A stretch of 64,000 nt of DNA, taken from NCBI GenBank assembly GCA_963971425.1, contig OZ020524.1:19149022-19213021 (forward strand). The letters run 5' to 3'. A program made the position numbers and the translations under genes. Shown here in pieces: positions 48,150 through 58,989 of this stretch (its first letter is position 1; every line of letters begins with the position of its first letter). The stretch comes from Bryoerythrophyllum caledonicum. Its lineage: Eukaryota; Streptophyta; Bryopsida; Pottiales; Pottiaceae. Below the pieces are notes generated by a model. It was not told where the DNA came from and made no database searches. It saw only the letters and a program-made list of their open reading frames with translations.

Positions 48150-49830
48150 TTTGAACCTCCAATCATAGCACAATTTTTTTGAATATGCTACACCCCTTGT
48201 CTACCTCTAAAAACTTTTGCACTACACAAGATCTAAATCCAATACCATCATGTTAAGCATGTTGTTAGTTCTTTGATGAAATAGCATATCAATCCAAGTC
48301 AATTATTTTCACACATTGTCACACATTTTCGGTCACGGTACCAAAAACATTTCTACCTTTCCACATAAAACTTTGAGATCTTTGTATGATTCACTTTTGA
48401 TTTTTCCTACCACATTATGTGGTGTAAACCTTCTTATTGACCATTTGGATTCTCATTTCAAATGATATCAAGTTCACAAAAAAACATAACGTGAATAGAG
48501 AATTTTTGAACCTCCACTCATTGCACAATTTTTTTGAAAATGCTACACTCCTTTTCTACCTCTAAAAATTGGTATGCTAGGAACTAACATCATGCTTAAC
48601 TATATGCTAATTAATTGAGACCTTTTATAGTGCAAAAATTGGACACCAATTGAAGTCAAAGTCTGCTGATCCAGTAAACGCAGGGAAGAAAATGAGCCTT
48701 TTCTCTACTTCAAACATTATAATCTTTCAATCCGTGCGGTAAAACTTTATGAAATTTTTCATGCATATTACTTAATAAGTCATAATTGAGATCCTACGGT
48801 TTAAACTACAAAAAAAACTTTCTTTTTTTATCCATGCTAATTGCACTAAAACAAGCATTTTTAACAATTTTTGGTTGAGATATTCTCTACATAACTTATG
48901 GACCAAGGTACTTAGGGTATCAATATCGAGGGTATCACCACCAGGGTATGACTTCCTGGGTACCATAACCGGTTATCAACAAGGTATAAATTAGGGTTTG
49001 GGATTAGGNNNNNNNNNNNNNNNNNNNNNNNNNNNNNNNNNNNNNNNNNNNNNNNNNNNNNNNNNNNNNNNNNNNNNNNNNNNNNNNNNNNNNNNNNNNN
49101 NNNNNNNNNNNNNNNNNNNNNNNNNNNNNNNNNNNNNNNNNNNNNNNNNNNNNNNNNNNNNNNNNNNNNNNNNNNNNNNNNNNNNNNNNNNNNNNNNNNN
49201 NNNNNNNNAGTCCAAATTTGTCTTTTGAACTTTGGTCCTTTTACTTTGTTTCTCTTTATGTTTAAACTTTTTACATATCATGTTAAATTTTCATGCTATA
49301 TGTAATACGAAGATACTTGGAAGTTTTTATCACATGATTTTAACAAATGATCATATAAATTTTATGCATGTTTTGCAGGTTTCTTCGAAGGTTGAAAAAC
49401 ATGTCCAACAACAGCGACGAAATGGTGATTTAATGTTGAACCGCATTATACATCGGTGCGTGTACCGCTAACACCTGCAACGTACCTTGAGGTAAATAAT
49501 TATTTTTATACAAATTCAAAATTGATTCTTGATTGATCTTCTGTACCATGTTTTTTGTAGAATAACCTTTATGTTGATGTACAAATACGTTTTTTAATTA
49601 GCAATTGTAACAAATTCCAATGGTGTCACTAATAGCAAGTAGACAACATGGTTTATTTTCTTCCCTAGGTTGAGTCGATTCCTATCGTTTCAGTTCACTT
49701 GATTTCAAAAGTTTGCTTCACACATGATCTAGATTCATTATCATCATGTCAAGAATGATATTAGTTCCTTGTACACCAATGTTTAGGGGTGAAGAAAGGT
49801 GTAGCATATTTAACCCAAAAGGACCAACTG
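48150..49830. mobile_element. Second foldback element copy, containing the assembly gap
   Basis: The left part (about 48150-48880) matches the left arm at 22.1-28.0 kb: CACATTGTCACACATTTTCGG, CACATAAAACTTTGAGATCTTTG, AACATCATGCTTAAC, GTCAAAGTCTGCTGATCCA, TTTCAATCCGTGCGG and GAGATCCTACGG. 49660-49820 matches the inverse (TTATTTTCTTCCCT, ATCATCATGTCAAGAATGATATTAGTTCC, GGTGTAGCATATTT). The middle includes 200 N. Confidence 0.65.
49009..49208. other. Assembly gap (200 N)
   Basis: Exactly 200 N, a conventional placeholder length, so the true distance is unknown. The flank on the left is a GGTATC/GGTACC-rich patch. Confidence 1.
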
Positions 49831-49994
49831 TAAAAAATGAGCTTTATGAAAGTTCGGTCAAGATTCTATGAATCTATGGTGTCAATTTCAAACATTTTTC
49901 TTTGAAATTTTTACTATAGAAAAGCATTACCAAGACCTTAGTGGTAAAATATTTCTTTCTTAAATTGGACATTTAATGAAAAAATTATAGGATT

Positions 49995-50198
49995 TTGAAT
50001 TTCAAATGGGTAGACACACCGGAAAGAACCATGTCTGGGGCTAGCATGTGGAGAAAGTGCAATGTATTTGGAGTGCAGGTCGAAAGCAGGATTCACATTC
50101 TTCAATCGGCAAAGGCTCACATATTACAATATATTGCAATGCAAATCGAAGCTATTGATGACGACCGTTTGCAAGCAGCCCTAAATTCTATGGAGTAG
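49995..50198 (+). CDS. Possible terminal exon or gene fragment
   Basis: A 67-codon frame ending in TAG that reads like soluble protein (KWVDTPERTMSGASMWRKC, then an amphipathic SAKAHILQYIAMQIEAIDDD stretch). The sequence just upstream (ATTATAG at about 49984) can act as an acceptor. No family recognised and no upstream exon identified; the 200-N gap could hide one. Confidence 0.28.
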   Translation: MNFKWVDTPERTMSGASMWRKCNVFGVQVESRIHILQSAKAHILQYIAMQIEAIDDDRLQAALNSME

Positions 50199-51413
50199 AT
50201 AGTGTGCCTTTAGGAGAGTATACTAGTTGTGTATGGTAATTGCTATATAGTGTATGTGTAAGAGTAGTATATTCTATGGGTGATGTAAGACGCTATGTCA
50301 TTAATCCTATAGAGTAAAGGTGTTTTTACTATTAGTCCTAAGTCCAATTGTAGAAGCATCTATATTTAGTTTTCATCATTGTATGCATTATGTACTACGT
50401 AGAATATCTTTTAATCAAATGCCAACCCTTGCATAAAGTATGTTTTTTTGTGATTTCACCTGTTTGTATACTACAATCCTTCAAATCTATCTTTGAAATA
50501 TTGTGAAACTATATTGAATACACATTTATCTAGTATTAACGAGGGGCCACCAAAAATTAGTTGAAAATGCCAAAAAATCACTTCCAATATTAACAACCAT
50601 GATGGTATGTAATATTGTTGCAGAAGCTCAATTTTTTTTCCTTTGAAAAACATTTATTTCTTTGAGTTTTTTTTTTTTTTTTGCAATTTTGTCACTTTTG
50701 TTCGCAATGGCCGCCGTTGTACCCAAGTGCACTTTTAAATGGCCAAGTGCATAATTGCTTAATTGCGTGTTTATAGAATTTGAATTTACATTGGTACTTG
50801 AAATTGTCGAAGAGATTTATCTTGAAAAGTCATTTCAATTGGTTTAACATGAGATTCCAAATATGAGATTCCAAATATGAATGACTTTTAAACAACCAAT
50901 GGACAAATGAACCTAATTATTTTTATGATACAGAGATACAATTTGAACAAAATTTATTTTTCTTTCAATATATCAACTTGATTTTACACAAAATTTGATC
51001 CAATTTTTTTATGTGAATAAAATTCAAATTAATGATATTCTAAAGGATTTTTCATCAATGGAAATTTCAATGATTTATCATTGATGAAATCTTAAACAAA
51101 TGGATAACATTTAAATAGTATACTACTAATGTTTTGAAAATGATTTGAAAATGAAAATGAGACTTTAAATTATGTAAACTTTTGATGTAAATATGACATA
51201 ATTTAAATTTAAACCGCGTTTTAAGATAGCCATGTTTAGGTTATCGTAGGTATTAAAATTTGGTTGCTGTAAAAGAATCAAAAAAACATTGATATAAAAA
51301 CTTGCAATGATTTCTTATCTTGTATATTAACGATAGAAAAATTCCCTTAAGAATTGTAAGCTACATGTATAATTCTTGTGATATTTTTTAATTCAAAATT
51401 TGACGTATTAACG
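50199..51413. other. Intergenic, no gene seen
   Basis: Very AT-rich with several short simple tracts. No motif. Confidence 0.4.
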
Positions 51414-51578
51414 GTTTTCGGTACGATCTCGGTCTTAGATACGGCCTCGGTTTTATGTACGGTCATGGTTTTAGGATACGGTATCGGTTTCAGGTACGGT
51501 ATCGGTTTTAGATACGGCCTCGGCTTTAGGTACGGTCACGGTTGTAGGTGCGGTATCGGTTTTAGGTACCTCTACGCG
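51414..51578 (+). repeat. 18-bp minisatellite upstream of the F-box gene
   Basis: About nine 18-base units of CGGTTTTAGGTACGGTAT type, with one 19-base unit. It lies ~190 bp before the chosen F-box start codon. The period of 18 keeps frames open and produces a GIGFRY-like hexapeptide repeat that I consider non-genic. Confidence 0.92.
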
Positions 51579-51765
51579 TGTAAAAAGCGTGGATTTCCTT
51601 AACAAATTCATTCCGAATGTCTCAACGAGTGGCATTTGGAAGTTCAAATCCGGGTTCGACAATTGCATTTCATTGCAATCGGGCGGATTCACGTCGTCGG
51701 AGTGTACCACGAGCAGAGCGGAGACAGTCTTTTTTGTCTATGAAGGAGAGGGGAGGCAGACGGAG

Positions 51766-54700
51766 ATGAAGAAGGCGGAGTCACAATCTCGTTCCAGACC
51801 CGGGAGCGCGAGCCGGAGCAATGCGGCGGACGATCGCTCCCTCAATCTGCGCACCTTGGCCGACCATCTCCCGGACCCGGCGCCCAGGTTTGCCAACCCT
51901 AATCCGCCAATCCGTTGTGTTTTATCCTGAAAGTAGTAAGAATTTGGAGTGTTTGATCTGAATCTTGAGAAAATTGAGCTCTCTTAGTCTCGATCCAGTT
52001 GAATTACCCTCTGTGATGGATTTGTTCTATAAGTTCTGAGAATTAGGAGTGTTTTGATCCGAATCTTGAGAAAATTGAGCTCTCTTAGTCTCGATCCAGT
52101 TGAATTACCCTCTGTGATGGCTTTGTTCTATAAGTTCTGAGAACTAGGAGTGTTCTGATCTGAATCTTGAGGAAATTGAGCTCTCTTAGTCTTCATTCTG
52201 TTGAATTACCCTCTGTGATGGATCTGTTCTATAAGTTGTGAGAATTAGGAGTATTTTGGTCAGAATGTGTGAGAAAGAGATGATGCAGCTCTCTTACTGA
52301 GAAGGTTTGTCTTGAATACTAGTCTGATTACACCGCAAGAGACAATGCCACCGTCTTGGATGAACATGATCGTTGTGTTGTGGAGTGTTGTCTGATTTGT
52401 CTGAAGTGAAAATTGTGGTTAGATTTTCAGAGTTCACCTTGATAGTGATAAAGAGTGAAGCTCTAGGTTTGCGTCATCTCTCTGATTAGGTATTGGTGCT
52501 TATTTAGGGTTAGTGAAATGCAGAATCAAAGGTTTTTCGGTTTATCAAAGGCAGTGTCTATTATCTTTTGTGATTGGCTGTTCTTTGGAGGCTGTAACAT
52601 TCTGGAGCTGAGTTTGTTGATGTTTATACACAAGTAGAAGGCCTGGTGGCCTGTCAAGCAGAAGAGCAAGTCTGGACCAGCAAGGTTCACCAAAGGTGCC
52701 AAGCAGAAGAGCAAGCTTGGACCAGCAGTCTTTAGCGAAGAGACCTTCGCTAGGGAAACAAGTCCTTAAGAAGGAAGGCGACGTCGCCAGGAGCAGAGTT
52801 TCCAAAGCTTCCAATGAGGCGAAGAAAAGTGGGAAAGAAGTGGAAGCCATAGCTTCAAATCTGCCTCTGGACTCTCTCTGCCTTTGTCTTGAAAAGCTGG
52901 AGTCCGTGTTCCATATTGTCACTTGCGCTTCCGTTTGTCGCCATTGGAGAGACGCTGCGCGTTCTGACTCGGTAAGTCCAACGTTGGTGATTGACCTCAC
53001 AATGAATCCATTCGGATGTTCATGAGCTAGTTGGGATTTCGTATTTTTACAGTGATTGTACCGGTTTTCTTTGGTGTAGGTCTGGAAAGCTTTGTACCTG
53101 CGATGGTGGCAAACAGAAGAAGAGGAGAAGGGACCACCTTCTCACACCATGAGAGTGCCGCCAGGATTTGATGCTTGGAGAGCTGCTTTCATATCAAAGT
53201 ATTCCGCGGGGGTTAGTGGAATGCTTGTTTCTTTCCGTTGTTTGATCGTGAGCTGTGAGAGAAGAAGAGTTGCAGGGTTTGTGTTTCAGATATTAAGCTG
53301 ATAACATACCCCTGTGCTTACAGAAGCGGAAGATTCAGTCCGAAGTAATTACTCATGGCGTGAATGCAGGATGGCTTCGTGTTCGTGGAAGGCTTGATAG
53401 GCGTGGGAAACAAGGTCTGTCGCCTTTTAACCTCAGCCGCTGCAGTTGTTTATCAAGTGAGGCAAAGACATCATGAGTTTTGACCTCTTTTCTCATTTTA
53501 AGTACTTACAATTTGGTCTTAACAGCTCTAAATATCCATAATAGCTCAAAGAGGAAAAAGGCGGCTGAGTTTTATGACTACTTCTCAAAGGCAGCTAAAA
53601 CTAGTTTTAACTTGAGTTCAAAGATCACCAAACTCTTCTGTACTTTATAAGAATTATTGTTAAGATACCACCAAGCTCTTTCATTGATCTTATAGCTATT
53701 AAGAGTGAGAAAAGATTAGTGTTATATATCAAAAGAGGGATATCTTTGGGTGACTTAAAAACAACTCGACTGAGTTGGGACATTTGTTAGTTGAATCGGT
53801 GCTGGTGGTGATTGATAGCTTGGATTGAGCTGTTCCTTCTAGAAAGAAACTGTCAGCAATGAAACTTATGGGTTTTCTGTGCAGTCAGAGATTGCTTGCC
53901 TGGGGATGCCATGCGAAAGATTGTGGACCAATTAGGACTCACGTTTCATGTTCAAATTAATCGAGATCCACCCATTCGACTGAGAGGTACGTGAAAGAGC
54001 TCTTTCATTGCAAGTGATCGAACATGACAGTGTCGTTGAAGATCAGTGCCACAGCTCTAATCTATGTGTCTTTTGATCTTCGCTGATCTGCAGGTAAGGC
54101 TTCTGTGGTTTACTTTCCCGGATCCTGTCTCTTGCGGTATCCTACGAAAACTACTAAGACTGGCGTCAGCTTGAAATCCTTGAAATCCTTCAAAGTAAGT
54201 ATTTTCGTTCTATAATCTATTACATGTCGGTCCAGAAATGCTCTGTACATTGTATTAGGCTATATCTTTCTGTAAGAGCTCTTTGGTTTGCTTATCACTT
54301 TATAGAGGTCAGGGTTTCTTGGAAATGGAGAATGTCCGTAAATTACGCGGTATAATCTGATTGGTGCAGGTAACAGCAACAAGCGACAGGCTACTGCGGA
54401 CATGTACAGTTGCAAGTTTTGCGCCATTTGTATCCTTTATATGATCCTGTGGCAGATTTCTGAGTACTTGTTTCAGTTCTTTAGCATCTTACTAGATCAC
54501 GTAAAATTTGAATATTGCACCAAGTTTGACCTTGACATAGCACGCAGATGGGCGGCCACTGGGAGATGGTGTCAAGGGAAGGGCCTCTGCGGCTACTGCA
54601 GCAAACTCCGCAGCATCGCATGTCGCTGATCGTGGGTACATTGGTTGAGGGAATGCATGGAGTTGATGGGTTTAGCATGGAAGAACATGGGGAGGAACAA

Positions 54701-56195
54701 GTGCTGCTGGTAATGGTTAGCTTGCACTTCAGCGACATCATTTGGATGATGTTGGAGCTTGGAGAAGGTGACACACCGCAGATTTCACGTCGTGTTTTCC
54801 ACGACCACATGGATCCTTCTTACGGTACGATACAGCTTGAGATGTCTGTCAAATTGTGTTTTTTCCTTTCACTTTACCTTGATACTGCACTGGCTGTACT
54901 TCAGAAAACCAGAACATGGATTAATAAGTAATTACAAAAAAGTTATCAACCCTTCATGTATTGGTCGGTGAAAAGCATGTGACTGTAGTATTGCAAACAG
55001 GCTTACACAACTGGCATGCAAGCGTTCAGCTTCACACATTTGGCAAACTTTTATGGAGGCAAGAATTTCACCAGGTATTCTGTAGAGCAAGCGACTAAAT
55101 AATGGTCTGCCGCAATCCACATTTTATGTTTTGACCTGGCGTTGCAGTCTATGACTCAGTTGTAGAGATCACTGAAGTGCTACGTTGTTGCAGGTGTTCT
55201 GGAGCCCACGAGAATCTACACCAGGTCAAAGGGCTGTGTTTTTACTCATCTCATCTGTACGTGTGCCCTTCTCGATTCATCCACACGTTGTCTGACCTCA
55301 ATAAGAGTTTCACAAGGTCCACGTAAATCGCTTGGTGTGTCTGATTCTAGATGGGATTGTGCTGCAGCATGAGGTGTTCCCGGGGATCCTGACTTCTCCT
55401 TGGCGCACGGAAGTGTTCTCTGGGGAACTCAGGGGAGTCTTTATGTTGGATTTCACACTATGGGATGCGGGGATGGAAATCGCATGGCACTGCACGCGTG
55501 CTGTTCGAACTTATCCTGCTGAGCTAGCCACTGTTGAGGTATGCCCACTTCTACAATGGTTGAGGTACTGAATAGGTCGGTCTCCTCAACAGGAAGGATG
55601 AATATCTCATTTCAGTTGCATTAGAATGTGCGGATCATCGATTCAGTGCGAATCAGTAATTCCAGGCACTTAAAGCTCACAATCACATTCGAACGAATCA
55701 GGAATTCGTAGAGCTTTCATCAGGAAAACCCTTGGGTTCATAAACCTGAAATTCATTATTACTCTAAAACTGAGGATACATTCTGAGTCATGTTACTTCA
55801 TATTGAGGAGAGAAAACATGGTTTCATTGCGTTGGATCCAGATCATTTGAGTTTGTGTAAAACCTAGTAGTTTAGTTTTGCACAGTAGCTTCATAAGAAC
55901 TACATAAACCTTGCATCAACTTTGAAATTATATACATGTCATTTCAATTTTCCTGATGAAGCTGTGCCTTGCGTATTGGCAGTACGGTCCACCTGGAATG
56001 GATGGTGAGAGGATGCACACAGGCGTGCAGGATGAGGAACAAGGTGCGAGTGTCTCCATGAACTTATGCACTCCATTTGCCGATGGGTGGGGTGCAACTC
56101 AAGACCTGGCCAATTCTGTGGTCATCACAGATCTACGCTTTTCACTGACTCCCAAGTTTCTACAGTCCTGGTTTGGCCGCTCGAATCTCAGGTAG
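51766..56195 (+). CDS. F-box protein gene, 12 exons, 597 aa
   Basis: Exons: 51766-51887, 52635-52971, 53080-53211, 53324-53414, 53885-53986, 54094-54194, 54370-54429, 54548-54824, 55001-55074, 55194-55256, 55317-55538, 55983-56195. All introns are GT-AG and all phases fit. The F-box is in exon 2 into exon 3: LPLDSLCLCLEKLESVFHI, then ASVCRHWRDAARSDS and VWKALYLRWW. F-box proteins recruit substrates to SCF ubiquitin ligases via SKP1. Before it lies a basic Ser-rich stretch with SRRASLDQQ twice. The C-terminal ~440 residues contain no repeat type I know (not LRR, Kelch or WD40). Conserved-looking blocks include DAMRKIVDQLGLTFHVQINR, HWEMVSREGPLRLLQQTPQH and WDAGMEIAWHCTRAV. Least certain are the exon 2 acceptor (52634), exon 7 and exon 10. 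Confidence 0.85.
51941..52270 (+). repeat. 101-bp tandem repeat in intron 1 of the F-box gene
   Basis: Units begin at about 51941, 52041, 52142 and 52243 (AATTxGGAGTGTT, then GAGCTCTCTTAGTCT, then GAATTACCCTCTGTGATGG). Three near-complete copies plus a diverged one. Wholly intronic in the model above. Confidence 0.92.
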
Positions 56196-56435
56196 TGGGC
56201 ACAAAATCTCAGGATTGACTTAGTAGAGCTTATTCCCATTGGTGCGTTGGCTCCAAGCTCTTCTAGAAAGCCGGTTATCATGTTCATGTGAGGGAGTCTG
56301 ATATTTGATATGCTATGGTTATGGAGCTCATTGGGATCGTTTATATGACAGTCCATTCGGAGAGTGAATCCAGTGACATTTAATCACATTTGCTGGGGAA
56401 TTCGTAGTTATACCACATAACTTATATTGACGAAC

Positions 56436-56517
56436 ATAAGCGGTATCCGTAAAGGTTGGATGACGGTGAGAAGTTAAACCTCTACGGATACCGCTTATCC
56501 AACCTTTACGGATACTC
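56436..56517. repeat. Inverted repeat/hairpin with a third copy
   Basis: ATAAGCGGTATCCGTAAAGG (from 56436) is inverted at 56477-56498 with one mismatch over 22 bp. CCAACCTTTACGGATAC follows immediately (56499-56515) as a further inverse partial copy. It is 240 bp past the F-box stop. It could be a MITE fragment or a 3'-end hairpin. Confidence 0.75.
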
Positions 56518-57139
56518 TATTATCCCAAAATACCTGCAAGTGCATATTTCCGGCATTCTCAACCCTTTGAAGACGAGAGGTCCATAGGTGGTCACTTTTG
56601 GAGTAATTTGTGAATTGGTGGACCGATACTATGGTCTATTTTAAGTTCCTTGGACCCCTGCGTTTTTACTGAATGTGGTGAGAATCTATGCTGGAGTCTG
56701 ATGGGCCATCTATAGTGATGTTTGTAGTGATTAGTCGTGAAGGATTGTACCCACTGTGTAAATGATGTAGTGACCAATTGTGGTCTAATGTACCTAGTCA
56801 TGGCATCTTCTAAGGCTTGGTTGTATGTATTGCCCTTAAAGGTTTACCATGCAATAAATGGCCATTTTGCAACTTCTCAAACATGTAGTAAGTGCAAGAA
56901 TGATCTAAATCTGAAATGCCATGTATTATCGGATTGGGCTCAATATAGTTTCAAACTTTCGCGACTATTCTACACCAATTCTTACACGTTGTATGTCAAA
57001 ACACATGCAAATCATCATGTTGCAACCCAAAGCTGACTTCTCAAACCTTTACGGGTTAATAGAATACCTGGAATTATAGTTAGTCTACTGTACTCAAACA
57101 TCTTCTCTGTCATCGCCTTGGATTATCCTTATACTCTGT
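56518..57139. other. Intergenic, no gene seen
   Basis: Mixed composition. A 99-codon open frame (56737-57036) has no recognised motif. Confidence 0.4.
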
Positions 57140-57700
57140 TGTGACGGTCATGTTGAAAATCTACTAGACAATAAGAAAGCTTTAACTAGTTGTCTCTCAG
57201 GCTCAGTTATAAGGTCGATGGATGAGTTTGGTTAAAACTTTTGTACTTAAATAAATTTTTGACGAATCATAAAATGAGTTAATTAATTTATATGTTCTAC
57301 ATAATTGTATATTTCTACCAACTATATTTACAATGATCAATCCGTCACGAGACGTGGCATCGAGGGCCTCTCCGCATCATAGTGTTTTAGCGTAGATTAG
57401 TTTGTTACCGATCTACGGGTTTACGGACGTACAAAGGCGCACCACATTCATCCGTGGATGTTTTCTATCCACTTAGAATTGTGTGTGTATATATATAGCG
57501 CCGCACATGTTCTTGACTTGACGTCTTTGTCAAGTCAAACTTTGTGAGTGAGTTAGAGAATGTTTTGTGATTACCTTTGCTTGTAAGTAATTGTTGGTAA
57601 TTAGTAAAGGCTCAACATTCTCTTATACTACTTGCATACATTGATTCTCCCTTTGTGGAGTGCGAGACGTTTGACTACCCCAGTGATTCACTAGTTGTTT
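57140..57700 (+). repeat. Possible LTR of the Ty3/gypsy element
   Basis: Starts TGTGACGGTC, has a TATA-like run (TATATATATAG, about 57488), and lies ~1.3 kb upstream of + strand gag. No second copy exists in the window, the right end is undefined and no convincing primer-binding site follows. Confidence 0.28.
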
Positions 57701-58600
57701 ATTTGACAAAGACGTTCCATTTTCTCCCACTAGATTTCTTATTTTGAGCTAGTAAAGTGTGAGAAAAAATTTAGGGTAGTTTTAAACATTGTAGAGCGCA
57801 TTTGAAAGATGATAATGCAACAAATGGTGCTTCAATCCAATGATTTTTGAAGAAGTTGTGGGTGGTGAAAGTTTGGAGCTTTCTAGGGTTTCTACCCAAA
57901 ATAAATGAGAAACTTTTGATTAAAAGGTTTTTCAAAAACCACATTTTTGTAGGTGTTAAAAAAGAAAAAGAAAAAAACTAGTCAAATCTTTGAAGTTCAT
58001 TTGTTGAGGCAATTTAGCTCGGCTTTGAGCAAAACTTGCGCTCACTTCAAAGTGAAATATGCCAAGAAATCCATTAGAATTGTTGAATTGGCATTTGGAG
58101 TTGATCTTTAGACCTAAATGATGATTTTTAAGGGCTGAATTGTGTTCTAAAACACCAACTTCCTAAAATTTCCATAGAATTTCAAGTCTTGAGACTTGGA
58201 GAAACACTCTTGAATGTTCCTCTCTTTGTTTGTTGCAGGTTTTGCGACTATGTGACTATCTACTACACGTAGGTGCCAGTGGCTCTAGTCATTTTCATTT
58301 ACCGCATTCATCTTGTTGGGAGAGAGGATCCGGTGTTGATTTCTGGATTCTTGTGCAGTACCTCCTCCGTGGTGCGGGCTTATTGCCGGTGTATTTTGAT
58401 GGCCCCATTTCTCGTTGAATTAGATTCTAATAGGGTCCCATAAGGGTGAAGTTGGATTGATGGCCGAAAAGACCTTTTTAAGTGGAGGGTTGTCGTTGGG
58501 TCTGTGCTAGCTGGAGGTGATGACCGATGAACTACAAAGTTTGGTGGTTTTGCAGGTGCATGTTGCCCATTGGTACCCTTATCGTTTAGATAGCACACGT
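57701..58600. other. Gypsy leader or intergenic, no gene seen
   Basis: AT-rich to about 58200, then G-rich. No conserved motif recognised. Confidence 0.35.
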
Positions 58601-58989
58601 AGATAGGTCTCGAGGTGGTTGATGTTTATGATCAGAACACAGAGTGAATATTACCATTTTTCCTTAGCAGACGACTCGGAGAGTGCTTTTACCATTGTCT
58701 TTGGGCCAAGGTCGGATACCGACAAGGCTTTTGAGCCTATTTTGGAATTCGATATTGACTGTATGTTTTGGAGCATGGGCACCTTTGACGACATGGAGGA
58801 CGATCCCCGTCATGTTGTATAAGACAGGTTTTCGAGACGGACTAGGGCATCTCTCTGCTTGATTGGCAGCTCTAATTCTAAATCTAGATAAAAGAGTAGC
58901 GCTAGTAGACGCCGTCGTTTAACGACTGGTATGCGTACAAGCTCTTACCCCAACCTTTGGAGCTAGAGGTCCTTCAATCATAGAGGTGG

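Noticed and set aside
51378-51602. Small protein with GIGFRY repeats
   Set aside because: It is the translation of an 18-bp minisatellite, with no start context or splice support.
56737-57036. 99-codon frame with C-x2-C-like phrase (CSKCKN)
   Set aside because: A single Cys pair, no second half, no homology recognised and no splice context.
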